A stretch of 64,000 nt of DNA from Cryphonectria parasitica EP155 (Eukaryota; Ascomycota; Sordariomycetes; Diaporthales; Cryphonectriaceae), in contig NW_024468909.1 in the NCBI RefSeq assembly GCF_011745365.1, positions 4,464,001 to 4,528,000 of the forward strand, in the 5' to 3' direction. How positions within the stretch are numbered: the stretch's first letter is position 1; the number at the start of each line of letters is the position of its first letter. A model generated the notes under the pieces. That model was not told the DNA's origin. It searched no databases and saw only the letters and a program-made list of their open reading frames with translations. Below, piece by piece: positions 47,691 through 60,557 of the stretch. Both the position numbers and the translations under genes were made by a program.

Positions 47691-50600
47691 GCTACTGGAT
47701 AACTGCCTTATACAATATATAAACAAAAAAATAAAATAGTAGCAATATAAAATAATACTTTATATAATTCATATTAATAATAAGATTTGCAACTAGTATT
47801 AATAGAAGAAAAACTAGAAATAATAATAATATAAGCAAAAGTAAGCTAAGAAGCTTGCTTAGAAAGCAGCGAAGCAAGCTTAGAAGAATAAGTAGTTCTT
47901 AATAAACTCAAAAGAACAGAATTGCTTGTAAAGAAACTGCAGATAATCAGATTGGAATAATTCTTATATAAAGCTTTTAGAATAAATTACGCTTATATTA
48001 AGTTCAATATATATATTCAAGGATACAAATACAGCATACTATTGAATAGTAGCGCTCAGGGAAACTTTATATCTTTATATATTATTAATCAAGCACAACT
48101 ACTATGGAAATAGAAGAGATGCTCATATACTTTTAGTATTATGAAAGAACAATCTATTGCATATAACTAAGAAGTAATTAACAAGGAAACTAATTATTTA
48201 TCTATCTTAATCCAGAGATATACAATTGAGATTTCTTTTAATATTATAGATACAGCACAGCATAAGCTGATTATAAAGCTTCTATAGCTTAAGAAGCACA
48301 ATTCTCGAATTGATTGAACTATTAGCTAGATCTTATAAGAATAAGCTATATTTAGAGAGATAGTTATAATCAATAGCGCAGAATCGAAGCTAGTAGTTGA
48401 AGAATACTCAGAAAAAGAAGCTTTATACAACTTTATATATATTTTCAAGTTAGCAGAGCTAGCAGTTCAAGGAGAAGAATCTAGTAACAAGCAAACTCAA
48501 ATAGTATCAGAGCGCTAATAGATTAGCAAAACAACGGAAGCGAGATCCTCAGCAAGTTAGTTCGCTCCGGAGCAATAAGAAAAAGCTTTAGAATATGGAT
48601 TATAGAATCATACAGAAAAAACCTTGAAACCAGGCTTTCAAGCGCTCAGTTCAGCCTGGAGCGAATGCTTAAAGCTCTCAAAAATATTACTAAAAACAAC
48701 GAACAAAAAGAAGTATACTCAACAGTACCTACTATTCCTCCAGATAGCAGAAATAGCACAAGAATCAGAACTAATACTTGCAAATATATTACAAGAATAT
48801 TACAAGTTTAAGAAACTGTTCCAGGAAGAATTGGATATGAAATTGCTAGAATACAGCTTATACAACTACAAAATCCTACTATAAGAAGAGAAACAGCTCA
48901 AATTCTTCCCTATTTACAAACTAAACAAAGTATAGCTAAAAGTACTTAGAGAATACTTTAATAAGAATCTTAAGAAAGAATATATATAATTATTGCAATT
49001 ATTAGCAGAATATCTTATCCTGTTTATATCTAAGAAAAATAGCAAGCTTAGGCTATATATTAACTATAAGCAATTTAATAATATTACAATTAAGAACCAA
49101 TATCTGTTGCTACTTATTAAGAAACTACAAAATAGATTGCAAGAAGTACAGTAATTTATAGTTCTGAATCTGAAAGAAGCTTACAATTTGATTAGAGTAA
49201 AGAAAGAAGAAGAATGGAAAACTGCTTTCAGAATATGCTATAAATACTACGAATATTTGATTATATTCTTTAGTTTAATAAATATTCTAGCTTTATTCCA
49301 GGAAATAATTAATTATATTCTATATAAGTATCTGAATCAGTTCATTATTGCTTATCTCAATAATATTCTTATTTACTTTCGAATACTAGAAGAGCATAAG
49401 AAATACATGGAAACAGTATTGCAGATACTTCAGAATGCGAAACTCCTTGTAAAACTTGCAAAGAGCTACTTTTATATACAAAAAGTTGACTACTTCGGAT
49501 TTATAATCGAGCTGGAATGCATCAAGCTATAGAAAGATAAGATAAAAGCTATCAGAAACTAGCTAATTCTTAGGAATATTAGGAATATTAGATCTTTTCT
49601 CGAATATATTAACTTCTATAAACAGTTCATTAAGAATTATAGCTGAATTGCATATTCTCTTACAAATCTTACTAAAAAGAATCAATTCTTCAAATAGATC
49701 TTCAAAATATAAGAAGCTTTTAATAAGATTATTAAGTATATCATCTTAAAGCTAGTTCTATATAAAGCAAATTTCTATAAACTCTTTGAAATTGAAACTG
49801 ATATATTAGAATATGCATTTAAAGAACAACTTAATCAGCGAAACAACTAAGAATGTTTAAGAATTATAAGCAATTTTTCAAAGAAATTGAATAGCCTAGA
49901 AATCAATTACAGAATCCTTAATCAGAAACTCATAGCAATAATAAAAGCTTTCAAGAAATAGCAATATTATCTCATTAGTATACAATATTCAATTATAGTT
50001 TATTCAGATTATAAGAATCTGATTATATTTATAATAATTAAGATCTTGAACAAGCAATAAATTAGATAAGCAGAATTTCTCTTATAATTCGATTTCAAGA
50101 TTATATACTGCAAAAGCTTGGAAAATGAATAAGCAGATGCTCTTAGCAGAAGATTAGACTATTAAGATGCAGATTCCTCAAATATATAGAATATCTTTGC
50201 TTAGAATAAATCAGGAAATCTTGTTAATGCATATAAGGAGCTAAATGCTGCTCTCAGAATTGAACTTTCGGAGAAGAATCTAGAATTAATAATTTCAAAC
50301 GAATAAGATAACTATATTAAGAATATATATAATATACTAGCATACAAATATCAGAGAATTAAAGCAATCTATAAATGCATTAAAAGATATTGAAATTCAT
50401 TAGATTTTAGAAAAAGAATTGAGAATATCTTATAATAATATAATAGCTATAAGAAGAATAAAGCAGAAAGATATAAGCTTTATAAATTACTGTACTCCTT
50501 ATTAATATTTATAACTATTTAGCAATTCATTAATCTAGATTTTATTATTAAGCTATTTCTCTTATAAGAATCCTTAACTAAGATACAATATAATAGCATT

Positions 50601-51578
50601 CTAGTAATAATTTGCAAACTAAGCAAGTATGCTTATTTTCTTCTTTATAAGAAAAGCAGTATAGCAAAGGAACTTGCATATGCATTCCTTAAAACGATCA
50701 TTGCTAATTACAGCATGCTAGAGAAAGTAATTTCCAATAGAGATAGGAAGTTTAACTCAAAATTTTGAACTTTGCTTATGAAACAGCTTAGAATACATTA
50801 TAAAATATCTATAGTATTTCATCTATAAATAGATGAATAAATAGAAAGAATAAATCAAATTATTAAACAGTATTTACAATACTATATCAATTAGAAACAG
50901 AATAACTAGATTAACTTATTGCTTCTTATACAGTTCGCTTATAATAGCACAAATACAAGTATAATAAAGAAATCACTATTCTTTATACTCTATAAATACA
51001 ATCTAATAGCTTATTACAAAGTACTGCTAGAAGCAGATACAGAAGCTGCAGATAAAAGGATTAAGAAGATTAAGAAAGTTTAGAAGAAACTCTGATTAGA
51101 ATTACAATTCATTTAAGAATGAATAATGCAATATACAAACTCCAAAAGAATTAAGAAACTAATTCTACAGAAAAGAGATAAGATCTATCTACTTCGAAAA
51201 AATATTAAAATAATTAGATCTAGCAACAAACTTAATTATAAGAAATTAGAACTATTCAAAATCTTGTAATAGATTTCTCTAGTTAATTATAAGCTAGCAT
51301 TATTTTATAGAATAAGAATATATCTAGTTTTTCATATCTTACTGCTAAAACTAGCAGCATAGAAAATATTAGCAGATAATATAGCAGAAGTAGAAAATAA
51401 TAAATCAGAGTATAAGATAGAAAAGATTCTTAAGCATAGAAGTATAAATAGTATAAGAGAATATCTTATTAAATGAAAAAGCTACTTAGCAAGCGAAAAC
51501 TCATGAGAACTACGGAAGAATATTGAAAACGCTTAGGAAAAGGTAGCTGAATATTGAAAAAGGAAAACCAGCACCTAA
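47691..51578 (+). pseudogene. pol: pol of element B
   Basis: Protease at about 48030-48080 (LLNSSAQGNF-like); an RT N-terminal part well readable at 48624-48884 (LQEYYKFKKLFQEEL, typical of chromovirus RT starts); RT palm 49188-49532 (EWKTAFRI, FIIAYLNNILIYFRI); RNase H about 49950-50150 (YSDYKNL, NE.ADALSRR-like); integrase about 50360-51320 (CKLSKYAYFLLYKKS, SNRDRKFNSKF, second Asp kept); and chromodomain about 51400-51550. Ends at TAA 51576-51578. Less eroded than most pol copies but with many stops. Confidence 0.86.
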
Positions 51579-52150
51579 GACGATCGCTCCGCCCTGAACC
51601 GAGATCCAGAGCCCTTAGAAGTCTCATTCTTCAGGAAACCTAACCAATCCACTACTGCATTCCTCACATCTATAGAATTCTAGTCGAAATCTTCAGAGGA
51701 AGGATTCTCAGGAGCAACAACGGGCTCCGCGGAAACCACAGCCTGCATCTCAGCAGCTATGCGCTCGCACTCCTCCTCCTCCAGGCCCTCGTTCACCAGC
51801 TTTATCCCCTTCTCCTGAAGAAAGCGTTGCTGCTTCTTCAGCTGTAACAAACGAGCCAGCAATTCGTTTATGCAAACCTGAAGTTCCAACAACCGCTCCT
51901 CCTTCTTAAGCTCGCACCTATTAATACAGATTAACTCATCAGTAATTCGGAATACTAAGAGAAAAAGTCTTAATCAATAAAGAAAAATATTCAGAAGGAA
52001 ATATCAATAGGAAGAAACGGATATGCAACCTGCATCGCAGGAACGACCCCGCTTGGTACATTGCAAACAACTCTTTACTCCATCTACCATCTTATACAAT
52101 ACCCCCTCTTCCAAATACAAAGAATACAGCATCACCTTGTATTCATTGGA
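51575..52150 (-). pseudogene. Antisense accessory gene of element B (distinct variant)
   Basis: Opposite to pol and ending at TAG 51575-51577, inside CTAA shared with the pol stop. The readable part 51680-51892 is a Leu/Glu/Lys coiled coil (ELLARLLQLKKQQRFLQEKG) followed by AAEMQAVVSAEP and NPSSEDFD, equivalent to the C-terminal block of the other copies but otherwise unlike them. Upstream, about 52025-52080, the second half of the cysteine motif reads CLQCTKRGRSCD. The first cysteine pair is not found and the start is unclear. The whole stretch is GC-richer and less eroded than the pol next to it. Confidence 0.6.
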
Positions 52151-52283
52151 TTCAATATAACCGAAATATTCTCAACAAGCAAGGCTCTTCTTGGAAAGAA
52201 TAGAGGAAGAAGATTTACTAATGCAAGAATTTAAAGTTCTGCTTAATATCTTGATTAGAAAAGCATAACTACGCATACAGAGA

Positions 52284-52740
52284 TGTTATGACTCATCCAA
52301 CATGCAGATCACAGGATAAGCCCCACTAACCAAGGGACCAGGTATTACAACCCAACATCGGATACCAATCAGGATGATGTAATCCGAGTTAGAATTGCTA
52401 GCGCAACTATATTAACTATAAACATAGTCAACATATTCAGAGAAATAACTATAAGGAATCGTAACATAATCAAGTTAGTTAGAACTGAAGAGCTGAATAT
52501 ATAAGAACACATTCATTACCATTAAATGAATCCAGTATATAGCTCTTCAGTTATTAATCTAAGTATTCAGTTTCATATACTGAGTAGCTCCAAAGGCAGT
52601 AAACACTTGCATTGCTTATTAGAACTTGTACAGTTCCGTATTCAAGAACTTAATACTTTGATACTGCTCTTGTTAGCATAAACTCCTTCGTATACTTAGA
52701 AATCTTCAGATTACTATAATACTTATTACATTTTGATAAT
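52284..52740 (+). repeat. 5' LTR of element C
   Basis: 457 bp, TGTTATGACTCATCC...ACTTATTACA. Its middle shares GCTAGCGCAACTATRTTAACTAT with the J-type LTRs. TATATAAG sits inside the hairpin arm. Confidence 0.92.
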
Positions 52741-54650
52741 TCTTGTTCAAGAATGATTCAGTATTATTCCCTTGAGCAATACGGAATACAATAGCTTCTC
52801 CAGAAATCTCTTTATTCTTGCATACTCCCACTTAGGAAGAACTGATTAACTAGATATATCAGCTTATTCAGCGTATCCAGAATCTGTACAAATAATAGCA
52901 GATTCAGAGCGCTACTATTGCTAATCAACAGGCTTAGCTAGCTTAACAAGCTTAACAGATGCAGTCTACTTCTATAGCTACTAATGATGCTGGAAAGGTA
53001 TACAAGATGAACAAGCTTGCTATATATAATAGCAATCAAAAGATGCTGCATGGATTCCTTATCCACTGCAGAATATATTTTCTGCACTACAAAGCTCAGT
53101 TTACTAAGAAATCTGAGAAAGTTATTCTTATAGAAACTCATCTCGAAAAAGATACTCTTATTTAATACAAGCTTTCTCTATACAACTACTTAAAGCATCA
53201 GAATAACTTCAATATATATACTTAGAGTATTAAGAATATATTCAATTTCTTTAAGAGCTTCGAAAAAGCTCTCAAAGAAATCTTTAGTAACTCTAATGAA
53301 GAATGCATTATAGCTTAGCAGCTTATAAACTTCAAGCAGATCAAATCAGCTTCTGCTTATACAGTCAGATTCAAGCAACTCTTAGCGCAATTCTTATAGA
53401 AAGATAAGAATCTTATAGAATACTATTATAAGGAACTTAAGAATAATATTAAAGATGAAATCTCTAAGCAGAATTGGCTGGAGAACTTTGCAACGTTCTT
53501 CAATCAAGCTATCTGTATCAACAACTATCTGTATAAATAACAAGTGAAGAAGTTCAAGAAGGAAGAAAGCTAGATTTGAAGATTTTTAGCTAATACAAGC
53601 AAGAAATTCTAAAATAAGAATAATAATTGATATAGCAGTATAGCTTAAAGCAGCATTATACATACTAGTTCTATAAAACTCAATACTGCTAATAAACAAT
53701 ATAATAAAAGGAATAGTATTACTTGCTATAATTATAACAAATAAGAATATATTGCATGCAATTGCTATCAATTTCAGAAGAATAAATAGCAATCAGTTTA
53801 GAAAGAACGCTAGATGAATATTGCTTGATAATAGGAATTCAATTAACTAAGCAAAAATACTCTTTCGGAGCAAGTATTAGATTCTATTAATCATGGAAGT
53901 CTTAGCTGAATATTCTGCTATAATAATAACTGCTTAATATATCTCTCGAATAAGGAAGATTTAGAATAGTTCTCTTAAAAACCTAGATGCTGCAGACAAA
54001 TAGCAATAGCAGAACAAGAGTGCATGCTCAGCATCCTTACAAGTAATAGCTTGAATTGCTCTAACATCGCAGAACAGAGCATTCAGGCATTGGAAGAAGA
54101 GCTTAGCAACAATATTCTTCAACATTCTTTATCACTTATGCCAAGCACTATAACTAGGAATATAAATAAGAGATAATATCTTCTTAGCTACTAATACAAA
54201 CATTTAAGTAATATAAAGAATGCTTCTCAAGCAACAGAAGAATTAAGCTAGAGCAAGCAACCTAGCAGCTTGCAGAAACTCCCTACAAACAACATGCTTA
54301 ATAAGCCTAAAGAAAGATTTCTCTTCAGCATTGGATGAAACAAGGAAATAATATGAATCGAATATCTTATCTATAGAATAGAGCTGAAAGAGCTCTTCAT
54401 CTATATTTCCTTGCAGAATATCGAAGCATAAGAAGATAAGAATCCTTGGATTAGCTTACTTTACAACCTACATTACGAATTAGCTTGAATTTCCTGCATC
54501 TATTATAGCTGCAAAACGCATTTCTCAAACAAAATGCAATACGAATAGTTCTCTATTAGAGAACTAGAACAAATCCTTTAGGCTGTTAAAGAATAGAAAC
54601 TCTGCTTCAGAGAGATTCTCAACAAATAGCATTACAATATATATATTAAG
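52741..54650 (+). pseudogene. gag: gag of element C
   Basis: The most readable Gag here: MNKLAIYNSNQKMLHGFLIH, KKSEKVILIETHLEKDTLI, YNYLKHQNN, NIFNFFKSFEKALKEIFSNS, QLINFKQIKSASAYTVRF and NWLENFATFFNQAI, at about 52959-53500. This is the classic retrotransposon capsid pattern. The CCHC knuckle follows at 53726-53773 (TCYNYNK, then IACNC; second Cys and His mutated to Tyr). Then comes a basic linker. Stops are mostly TAG/TAA from CAG/CAA. Confidence 0.84.
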
Positions 54651-57600
54651 CTACCAAACAATTATTCCATGCAATATATAAACAAGAAGATAAAATAATA
54701 GCAATATAAAACAATATTCTGTACAATTTATATTAATAACAAAGTTTGCAACTAGCATTAACAAAAAAAAGACTAGGAATAATGATAATATGAGCAAGAA
54801 TAAGCTAAGAAGCTTGCTTGAGAAGCAGCAAAGCAAGCTTAGAAGAATAAGTAGTTCTTAATAAATTCAAAAGAATAGAATTATCTATAAAGAAACTGCA
54901 GATGATTAGACTGAAATAATCCTTATATGAAGCTTTTAAGATAGATTATGCTTATATTAAGTTTGATATATACATTTAAAGATACAAGTACAGCACACTA
55001 TTGAACAGTAATGCTTAGAGAAACTTCATATCCTCATACATCATCAATCGGATACAACTACAATGGAAATAGAAGAAATGCTCATATACTCTCAGCATTA
55101 TAAAAGAATAATCTATTGTATACAACTAAGAAGTAATCAATAAGAAGACTGATTATCTATCTATCTTGATTCAAGAATGTATAATCAGAGCTTCTTTTGA
55201 TATCATGAATATAGTATAGTATAAGCTGATTATAGAACTTCTATAGCTTAAGAAGTATAATTCTCGAATTGATTGAACTACTAGCCAAATCTCATAAGAA
55301 CAAGCTATACTCAGAGAAATAGTTACAATTAACAATGCAGAATCGAAGCTAGTGATTGAAGAATACTCAGGAAAAGAAGCTTTATATAACTTCCTATATA
55401 TCTCCAAACCAGCAGAGCTAGCAGTTCAAGAAGAAGAATCTAGCAATAAGCGAACTCAAACAGTACTAGAGCGTTAGCAGATTAGCAAAATAATGAAAGC
55501 GAGATTCTTAGCAAGTCAGTTCGCTTCAGAGCAATAAGGAAAAGCTTCAGAATATGAATTGTAGAACTATATAAGAAAAATCTCGAAACCAGGCTCTTAA
55601 GCGCTCGGTTCAGCTTGGAGCGAATGCTTAAGGCTCTTAAAAATGCTATTAGAAAAGAAGTATGCTTAATAATACCTACTATTCCTCCAGATAGCAGAAA
55701 CAGTACAAGAACTAGAACCAATACTTGCAAATATATTATAAGAATACTATAAGTTCAAGAAACTATTTCAGAAAGAATTGGATATGAGATTACTAGAATA
55801 CAGCTCATATAATTACGAGATTCTGCTACAAGAAGAGAAACAACTCAAATTCTTCCCTATTTACAGATTAGATAAAGCATAACTAGAAGCACTAAAGAAG
55901 TATCTCGATAAGAATCTTAAGAAAGAATATATACAACTATTGTAATTACTAGCAGAATATTCCATTCTGTTCATGCTCAAGAAGAATAGCAAGCTTAAGC
56001 TATGCATTAATTACAGATAACTCAATAATATTACAATTAAGAACTAATATCTATTGCTACTTATCAAGGAATTATAAAACAGATTGCAAGAAGCATAGTA
56101 ATTCACAGTTCTGAATCTGAAAGGAGCTTATAATCTGATTAGAATAAAGAAAGAAGAAGAATAGAAAACTGCTTTCAGAATATACTATAAATACTATAAA
56201 TATTTGATTATGCTTTTTAGTCTAACAAATACTCCAACTTTATTTCAGAAAATAATTAATTATATTCTATGCAAGCATTTAGATCAGTTCATTATTGCTT
56301 ATCTTAACAACATTCTTATCTATTTTCGAATACTTAAAGAATATAAGAAATATATGAAAACAGTATTGCAAATGCTTCAAGATGCAAAGCTTCTTATAGA
56401 ACCTGCAAAGAGCTACTTTCACATATAAAAAGTTAACTATCTCGGATTCATAATTGAGCTAGAATGCATCAAGCTATAGAAAGATAAAGTAAAAGCTATT
56501 AAAAATTAGCTAATTCTCAGAAATATTAGAAATATTAAGTCTTTTCTCGAATATATCAATTTCTATAAACAGTTCATTAAAAACTATAGCTGAATTGCAT
56601 ATTCTCTTATAAATCTTACTAAAAGAGATTAATCCTTCAAATGAATCTTCAAAATATAAGAAGCTTTTAATAAGATTATCAAGCATATTATTTCAAAGCT
56701 AGTTCTATATAAAGCAGATTTCTACAAATTCTTTGAAATTGAGATTAATGCATTGGAATATATACTTGAAGAACAACTTAGCTAGCAAGATAACCAAGAA
56801 TATCTAAGGATTATAAGCAACTTTTCAAAGAAGTTAAATAGCTTAGAAATCAACTATAAAATCCCTGATCAGAAGCTTATAGCAATAATAAAAGCTTTCA
56901 AGAAGTAGCAATACTATCTTATTAGCATATAGCATCCGATTATAGTTTACTCAGATTACAAGAATCTGATTATATTTATAATAACTAAAGTTTTGAATAA
57001 GCAATAAATCAGATGAGCAGAATTCCTTTTATAATTCAACTTCAAGATTATATACTGCAAAAGCTCAGAAAACGAACAAGCAAATACTCTTAGCAGAAGA
57101 TCAGACTATCAAGATGCAGATTTCTTAGATATACAGAACATCTTCGCTCAAAACAAGTTGGGAAATCTTATTAATGTACATAGAGAACTAAACGCTGCTC
57201 TTAGAATCGAATCTTTGGAAAGAGATTCAGAATTAATAATTCTGAACAAATAAAATAACTATATCAAGAATGTATACAGTATATCAGCATATAAGCATTA
57301 GAAAGTTAAAGTAATTTATAAATGCATTAAAAAATACTGGAATCTACTAGATCTTAGGAAAAGAATTGAGAATATTCTATAATAATGCAATAGCTGCAAA
57401 AAGAATAAAGTAAAAAGATATAAGCTTTATGAACTACTGCATTCCTTATTAGTATTTATAATTATTTAGCAATTTATTAGTTTAGATTTCATTATTAAGC
57501 TATTTCTCTTATAAGAACTCTTAACTAAGATATAATATAATAGCATTCTAGTAATGATTTGCAAACTAAGTAAGTATGCTTATTTTCTTTTCTATAAGAA

Positions 57601-58528
57601 AAGCAATATAGCAGAGGAACTTGCATATATATTCCTCAGAATAATCATTGCTAATTACAGCATATTAGAAGAAGTAATCTTCAATAGAAATAGAAAATTC
57701 AACTTAAAGTTTTAAACTTTACTTATGAAACAGCTCAAAACATACTATAGAATATCTATAGCATTTTACTTGCAAACAGATGAATAAATAGAAAGAATAA
57801 ATCAGATTATTGAATAGTATTTTTAATACTATATTAATCAGGAATAGAATAACTGAATTAATCTATTATTTCTTGCATAGTTCGCTTATAATAGTGCAGA
57901 TATAAGTATAATAAAGAAATTACTATTCTTTATACTTTACAGATATAATCCAACAGCTTATTACAAGGCATTACTAGAAGCGAATGTAGAAGCTGCAGAT
58001 AAGAGGATTAGAAAGATTAAGAAAGTTTAGAAGAAATTCCGATCAGAACTATAATTTGTTTAGAAACGAATAATACAATATGCAAATTCCAAAAGGATTG
58101 AAGAATTAATTCTGCAGAAAGAAGATAAGATCTATCTACTTCGAAAAAATATCAAAATAACTAGATCTAGCAATAAACTCAACTATAAGAAATTGGAATT
58201 ATTTAAAATCTTGTAACAGATTTTCCTAGTTAATTACGAGTTAGCATTATCTTATAGAATGAGAATATATTCAGTTTTCCATATCTTACTACTAGAACTA
58301 GCAGTATAGGAAATATTAGCGGATAATACAGCAGAAGTAGAAAATAACGAATCAAAGTATGAGATGAAAAAAATTCTTAAGCATAGAAGCATAAATAGCA
58401 CAAGAGAATATCTTATCAAATGAAAAAGCTATTTAGCAAGCGAAAATTCTTAGGAACTGCAGAAGAACGTTGAGAATGCTTAAGAAAGAATAGCTGAGTA
58501 TTAGAAAAGAAAGAAAGCTAGTATCTAA
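54651..58528 (+). pseudogene. pol: pol of element C
   Basis: Protease about 54985-55030 (LLNSNA.RNF; catalytic Asp to Asn); RT about 55840-56560 (LKFFPIYRLDKA, YLDKNLKKEY, VLNLKGAYNLIRI, FIIAYLNNILIYFRI); RNase H about 56690-57110 (IVYSDYKNLIIF, ancestrally DHKNL; SENEQANTLSRRSDY); integrase about 57290-58280 (LDFIIKL for the first Asp, NRNRKFNLKF for the second, Q.DE..ERINQ for the Glu); and chromodomain about 58340-58490 (KILKHRSINSTREYLIK). The stop TAA is at 58526-58528. Confidence 0.87.
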
Positions 58529-59145
58529 AACAATCGCTCTGCTCCAAACCGAAATCCAGAAGCTTCGGAAATCTCACTCTTCAGAAAGCCTAACCAATCT
58601 ACTACAGAATCTCCCAAATCTACAGAATTCCAATCGAAACCTTCAAAGGAAGAATCCCCAGTTACAACAGCAGACTTCTCTGCTACTACAGCCTGCACTT
58701 CAGCAGCAATATATATCCTTTCCGCTTCAGCCTTCTTAGCTTTCATATGATTCAATTCCTTCATGCAAGTAATACTACAATGCAGAGCATATTTCATCTT
58801 TTCAAACTATATCCGCTTCTATTAATACAAACAAAGAAGCTTAATCTCCCTTTTTTCAATCTCATTTTCTAACTTTCAATATTGAATAGTAATATTGCAA
58901 AGCTTCTCGGAAAAAAAGCTTATAACGTTGCACTTGGAATAGCTCAGTTAAATGCATTCGATATAACGAGAAGAATCTCCAGAAAATATCTTGCAAAATC
59001 TGAAATCACAATTCTTGCAATAGGAATAGATGAGCATCTTAATAAAATTTTCCAAGAAGCAGGAAATCAAGAAATCTCGATCTTGGATACTCTTGGGAAC
59101 GGAAGAAGATTTGCAAATACAGAATTTATTAATTCTATTCAATAT
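58525..59145 (-). pseudogene. Antisense accessory gene of element C
   Basis: Two long open stretches (58525-58797 and 58948-59172) in one frame on the minus strand. The start equivalent to ATG 8100 reads ATA (59143-59145). The cysteine motif reads YSYC ... FRFCKIFSGDSSRYIEC ... YSKC, with the first and fourth Cys now Tyr. The C-terminal part is fully open: a KAKKAEAER coiled coil, AAEVQAVVAEKSAVV, FEGFDWNSVD, WLGFLKSEI. Its TAG (58525-58527) overlaps the pol stop in CTAA. It is the same variant as element D. The plus-strand open frame 58882-59223 is its mirror. Confidence 0.68.
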
Positions 59146-59237
59146 CTCAATCAGAAAGGCAAGATCATGCATATGAAGAACTTGTTAGAATATTTACAGA
59201 AGATTGTTAAGAATAATAACTAATAGAAGAGAGATGA

Positions 59238-59684
59238 TATTATGACTCATTCAATATACAAATTACAGAATAAGCTTTACTAATTAAGGAATCAGATATT
59301 ACAATCCAATGTTGAATACTAATCAGAATGATATAATTCAGGTTAGAGTTGCTAGCGCAACTATGTTAATTATGAACATAGTTAACATATTCAGAGAAAT
59401 AACTATGAGGAATTGTAATATAGTCAGATTAGTTAGAACTAAAGAGCTGGATATATAAGAATACATTCATTATCATTAGATGGATTCAGTATATAGCTCT
59501 TCAGTTGTTAATCTAAGTATTCAGTTTCATATACTGAGTAGCTTCAAAGGCAGTGAATACTTGCATTGCTTATTAGGACTTGTACGGTTCCGTATTCAAG
59601 GACTTAATACTTTGATACCGCTCTTGTTAGCATAAACCCCTTCGTGTACTTAGGAATCTTCGGATTGCTGCAGTGCTCATTACA
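59238..59684 (+). repeat. 3' LTR of element C
   Basis: 447 bp, TATTATGACTCATTC...GTGCTCATTACA. Preceded by the purine tract AGAAGAGAGATGA (59225-59237). Same type as 52284-52740. Confidence 0.92.
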
Positions 59685-59746
59685 AGAAAACTTATTGGAT
59701 ACTTACAGAAAATCGTTGAGAATAACAACTGATAGAAGAAAGATGA
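59685..59746 (+). other. Last 62 bp of element B interior, with polypurine tract
   Basis: Starts with the target duplication AGAAA and aligns base for base with 59175-59237 of element C, ending in the purine tract AGAAGAAAGATGA next to the 3' LTR. Confidence 0.85.
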
Positions 59747-60205
59747 TGTTATAACTCATCCAACATGCAAGTTACGAAAACAGATCATAAGCAAATAAGA
59801 ACTAGATGTTATAACTCAATATCAGATAATCTACAAGGATTACATAATCCAGAGTTAAAGTTACAAGCTAACCAATCAGAAGAACTCATCTGTGCTTACC
59901 AAGCCTCAGTGAGCACCACTGAACAGCAGTGAGCTCCAGTAGGCATTAGCGAGCTACATTGAAGAGCTGAATATATAACCATACATTTATTACCATTAGA
60001 CAGATTATTGTATATAGCTCTTCAGTTGTCAATCTAAGTATTCAGTTTCATATACTGAGTAGCTCCAAAGGCAGTGAACACTTGCATTGCTTATTAGGAC
60101 TTGTATAGTTCTGTATTCAAGGATTTAACATTTTGATATCGCTCTTGTTAGCATAAACCTCTTCGTATACTTAGGAATCTTCGGATTGCTGCAGTGCTCA
60201 TTACA
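59747..60205 (+). repeat. 3' LTR of element B
   Basis: 459 bp, TGTTATAACTCATCC...GTGCTCATTACA, same type as 45310-45768, followed by GATTT. Confidence 0.93.
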
Positions 60206-60557
60206 GATTTGTTCTAATTCTCTGGCAGAGAACTATTCGTATTGCATCTTATCTGAGAAATGTATTCTGTAGCTATAATAAGTGTAGGAGATTCAAGCTA
60301 GTTCATAATGTAGATTATAAAGTGAATTAATCTGAGGATCTTCGTTTTATTATGCTTTGATATCTTGTAAGAGAATGTAGGTAAAGAGCTTCTCTAATTC
60401 TATTTTATAAATAAGATATTCAACTTATATTGTTTAATGCTAAAGAGAAATCTTTCTATAAGCTTCTTGAGTTTATTATTCATGGAAAACTCTAGTAAAT
60501 TATTAGATTGTTTATTCTAGCTTAATCTTTCCATTATCTGAGAAGCGTTTTCGGTAT
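60206..60557 (-). pseudogene. Element D: gag-distal fragment right of the B insertion
   Basis: Continues the minus-strand D reading (compare 12670-13035 in A and 3430-3815 in E) up to the sequence CGGTAT, where a different LTR starts. The gag core and 5' LTR of D are not in the window and may lie beyond element U. Confidence 0.8.

Larger units (their letters stand above)
52284..59684 (+). mobile_element. Element C: complete chromovirus nested in B, TSD AGAGA/AGAAA
   Basis: LTRs at 52284-52740 (457 bp) and 59238-59684 (447 bp), of a type different from those of B. Flanking pentamers AGAGA (52279-52283) and AGAAA (59685-59689) differ by one G/A change. Joining the flanks restores a stretch colinear with the 3' end of other copies, so C landed 62 bp before the 3' LTR of B. 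Confidence 0.92.
45310..60205 (+). mobile_element. Element B: complete chromovirus inserted in D, split by C, TSD GATTT
   Basis: LTRs of 459 bp at 45310-45768 and 59747-60205, of one type, with a perfect GATTT duplication at 45305-45309 and 60206-60210. Joining the outer flanks restores the gag of D. The inner part is 45769-52283 plus 59685-59746; the gap is element C. Confidence 0.93.

Noticed and set aside
58882..59223. An open 113-codon plus-strand frame in element C, considered as a sense accessory gene
   Set aside because: The minus strand carries the conserved cysteine motif and aligns with the antisense genes of A, R and D; this plus frame is not preserved in A or R.
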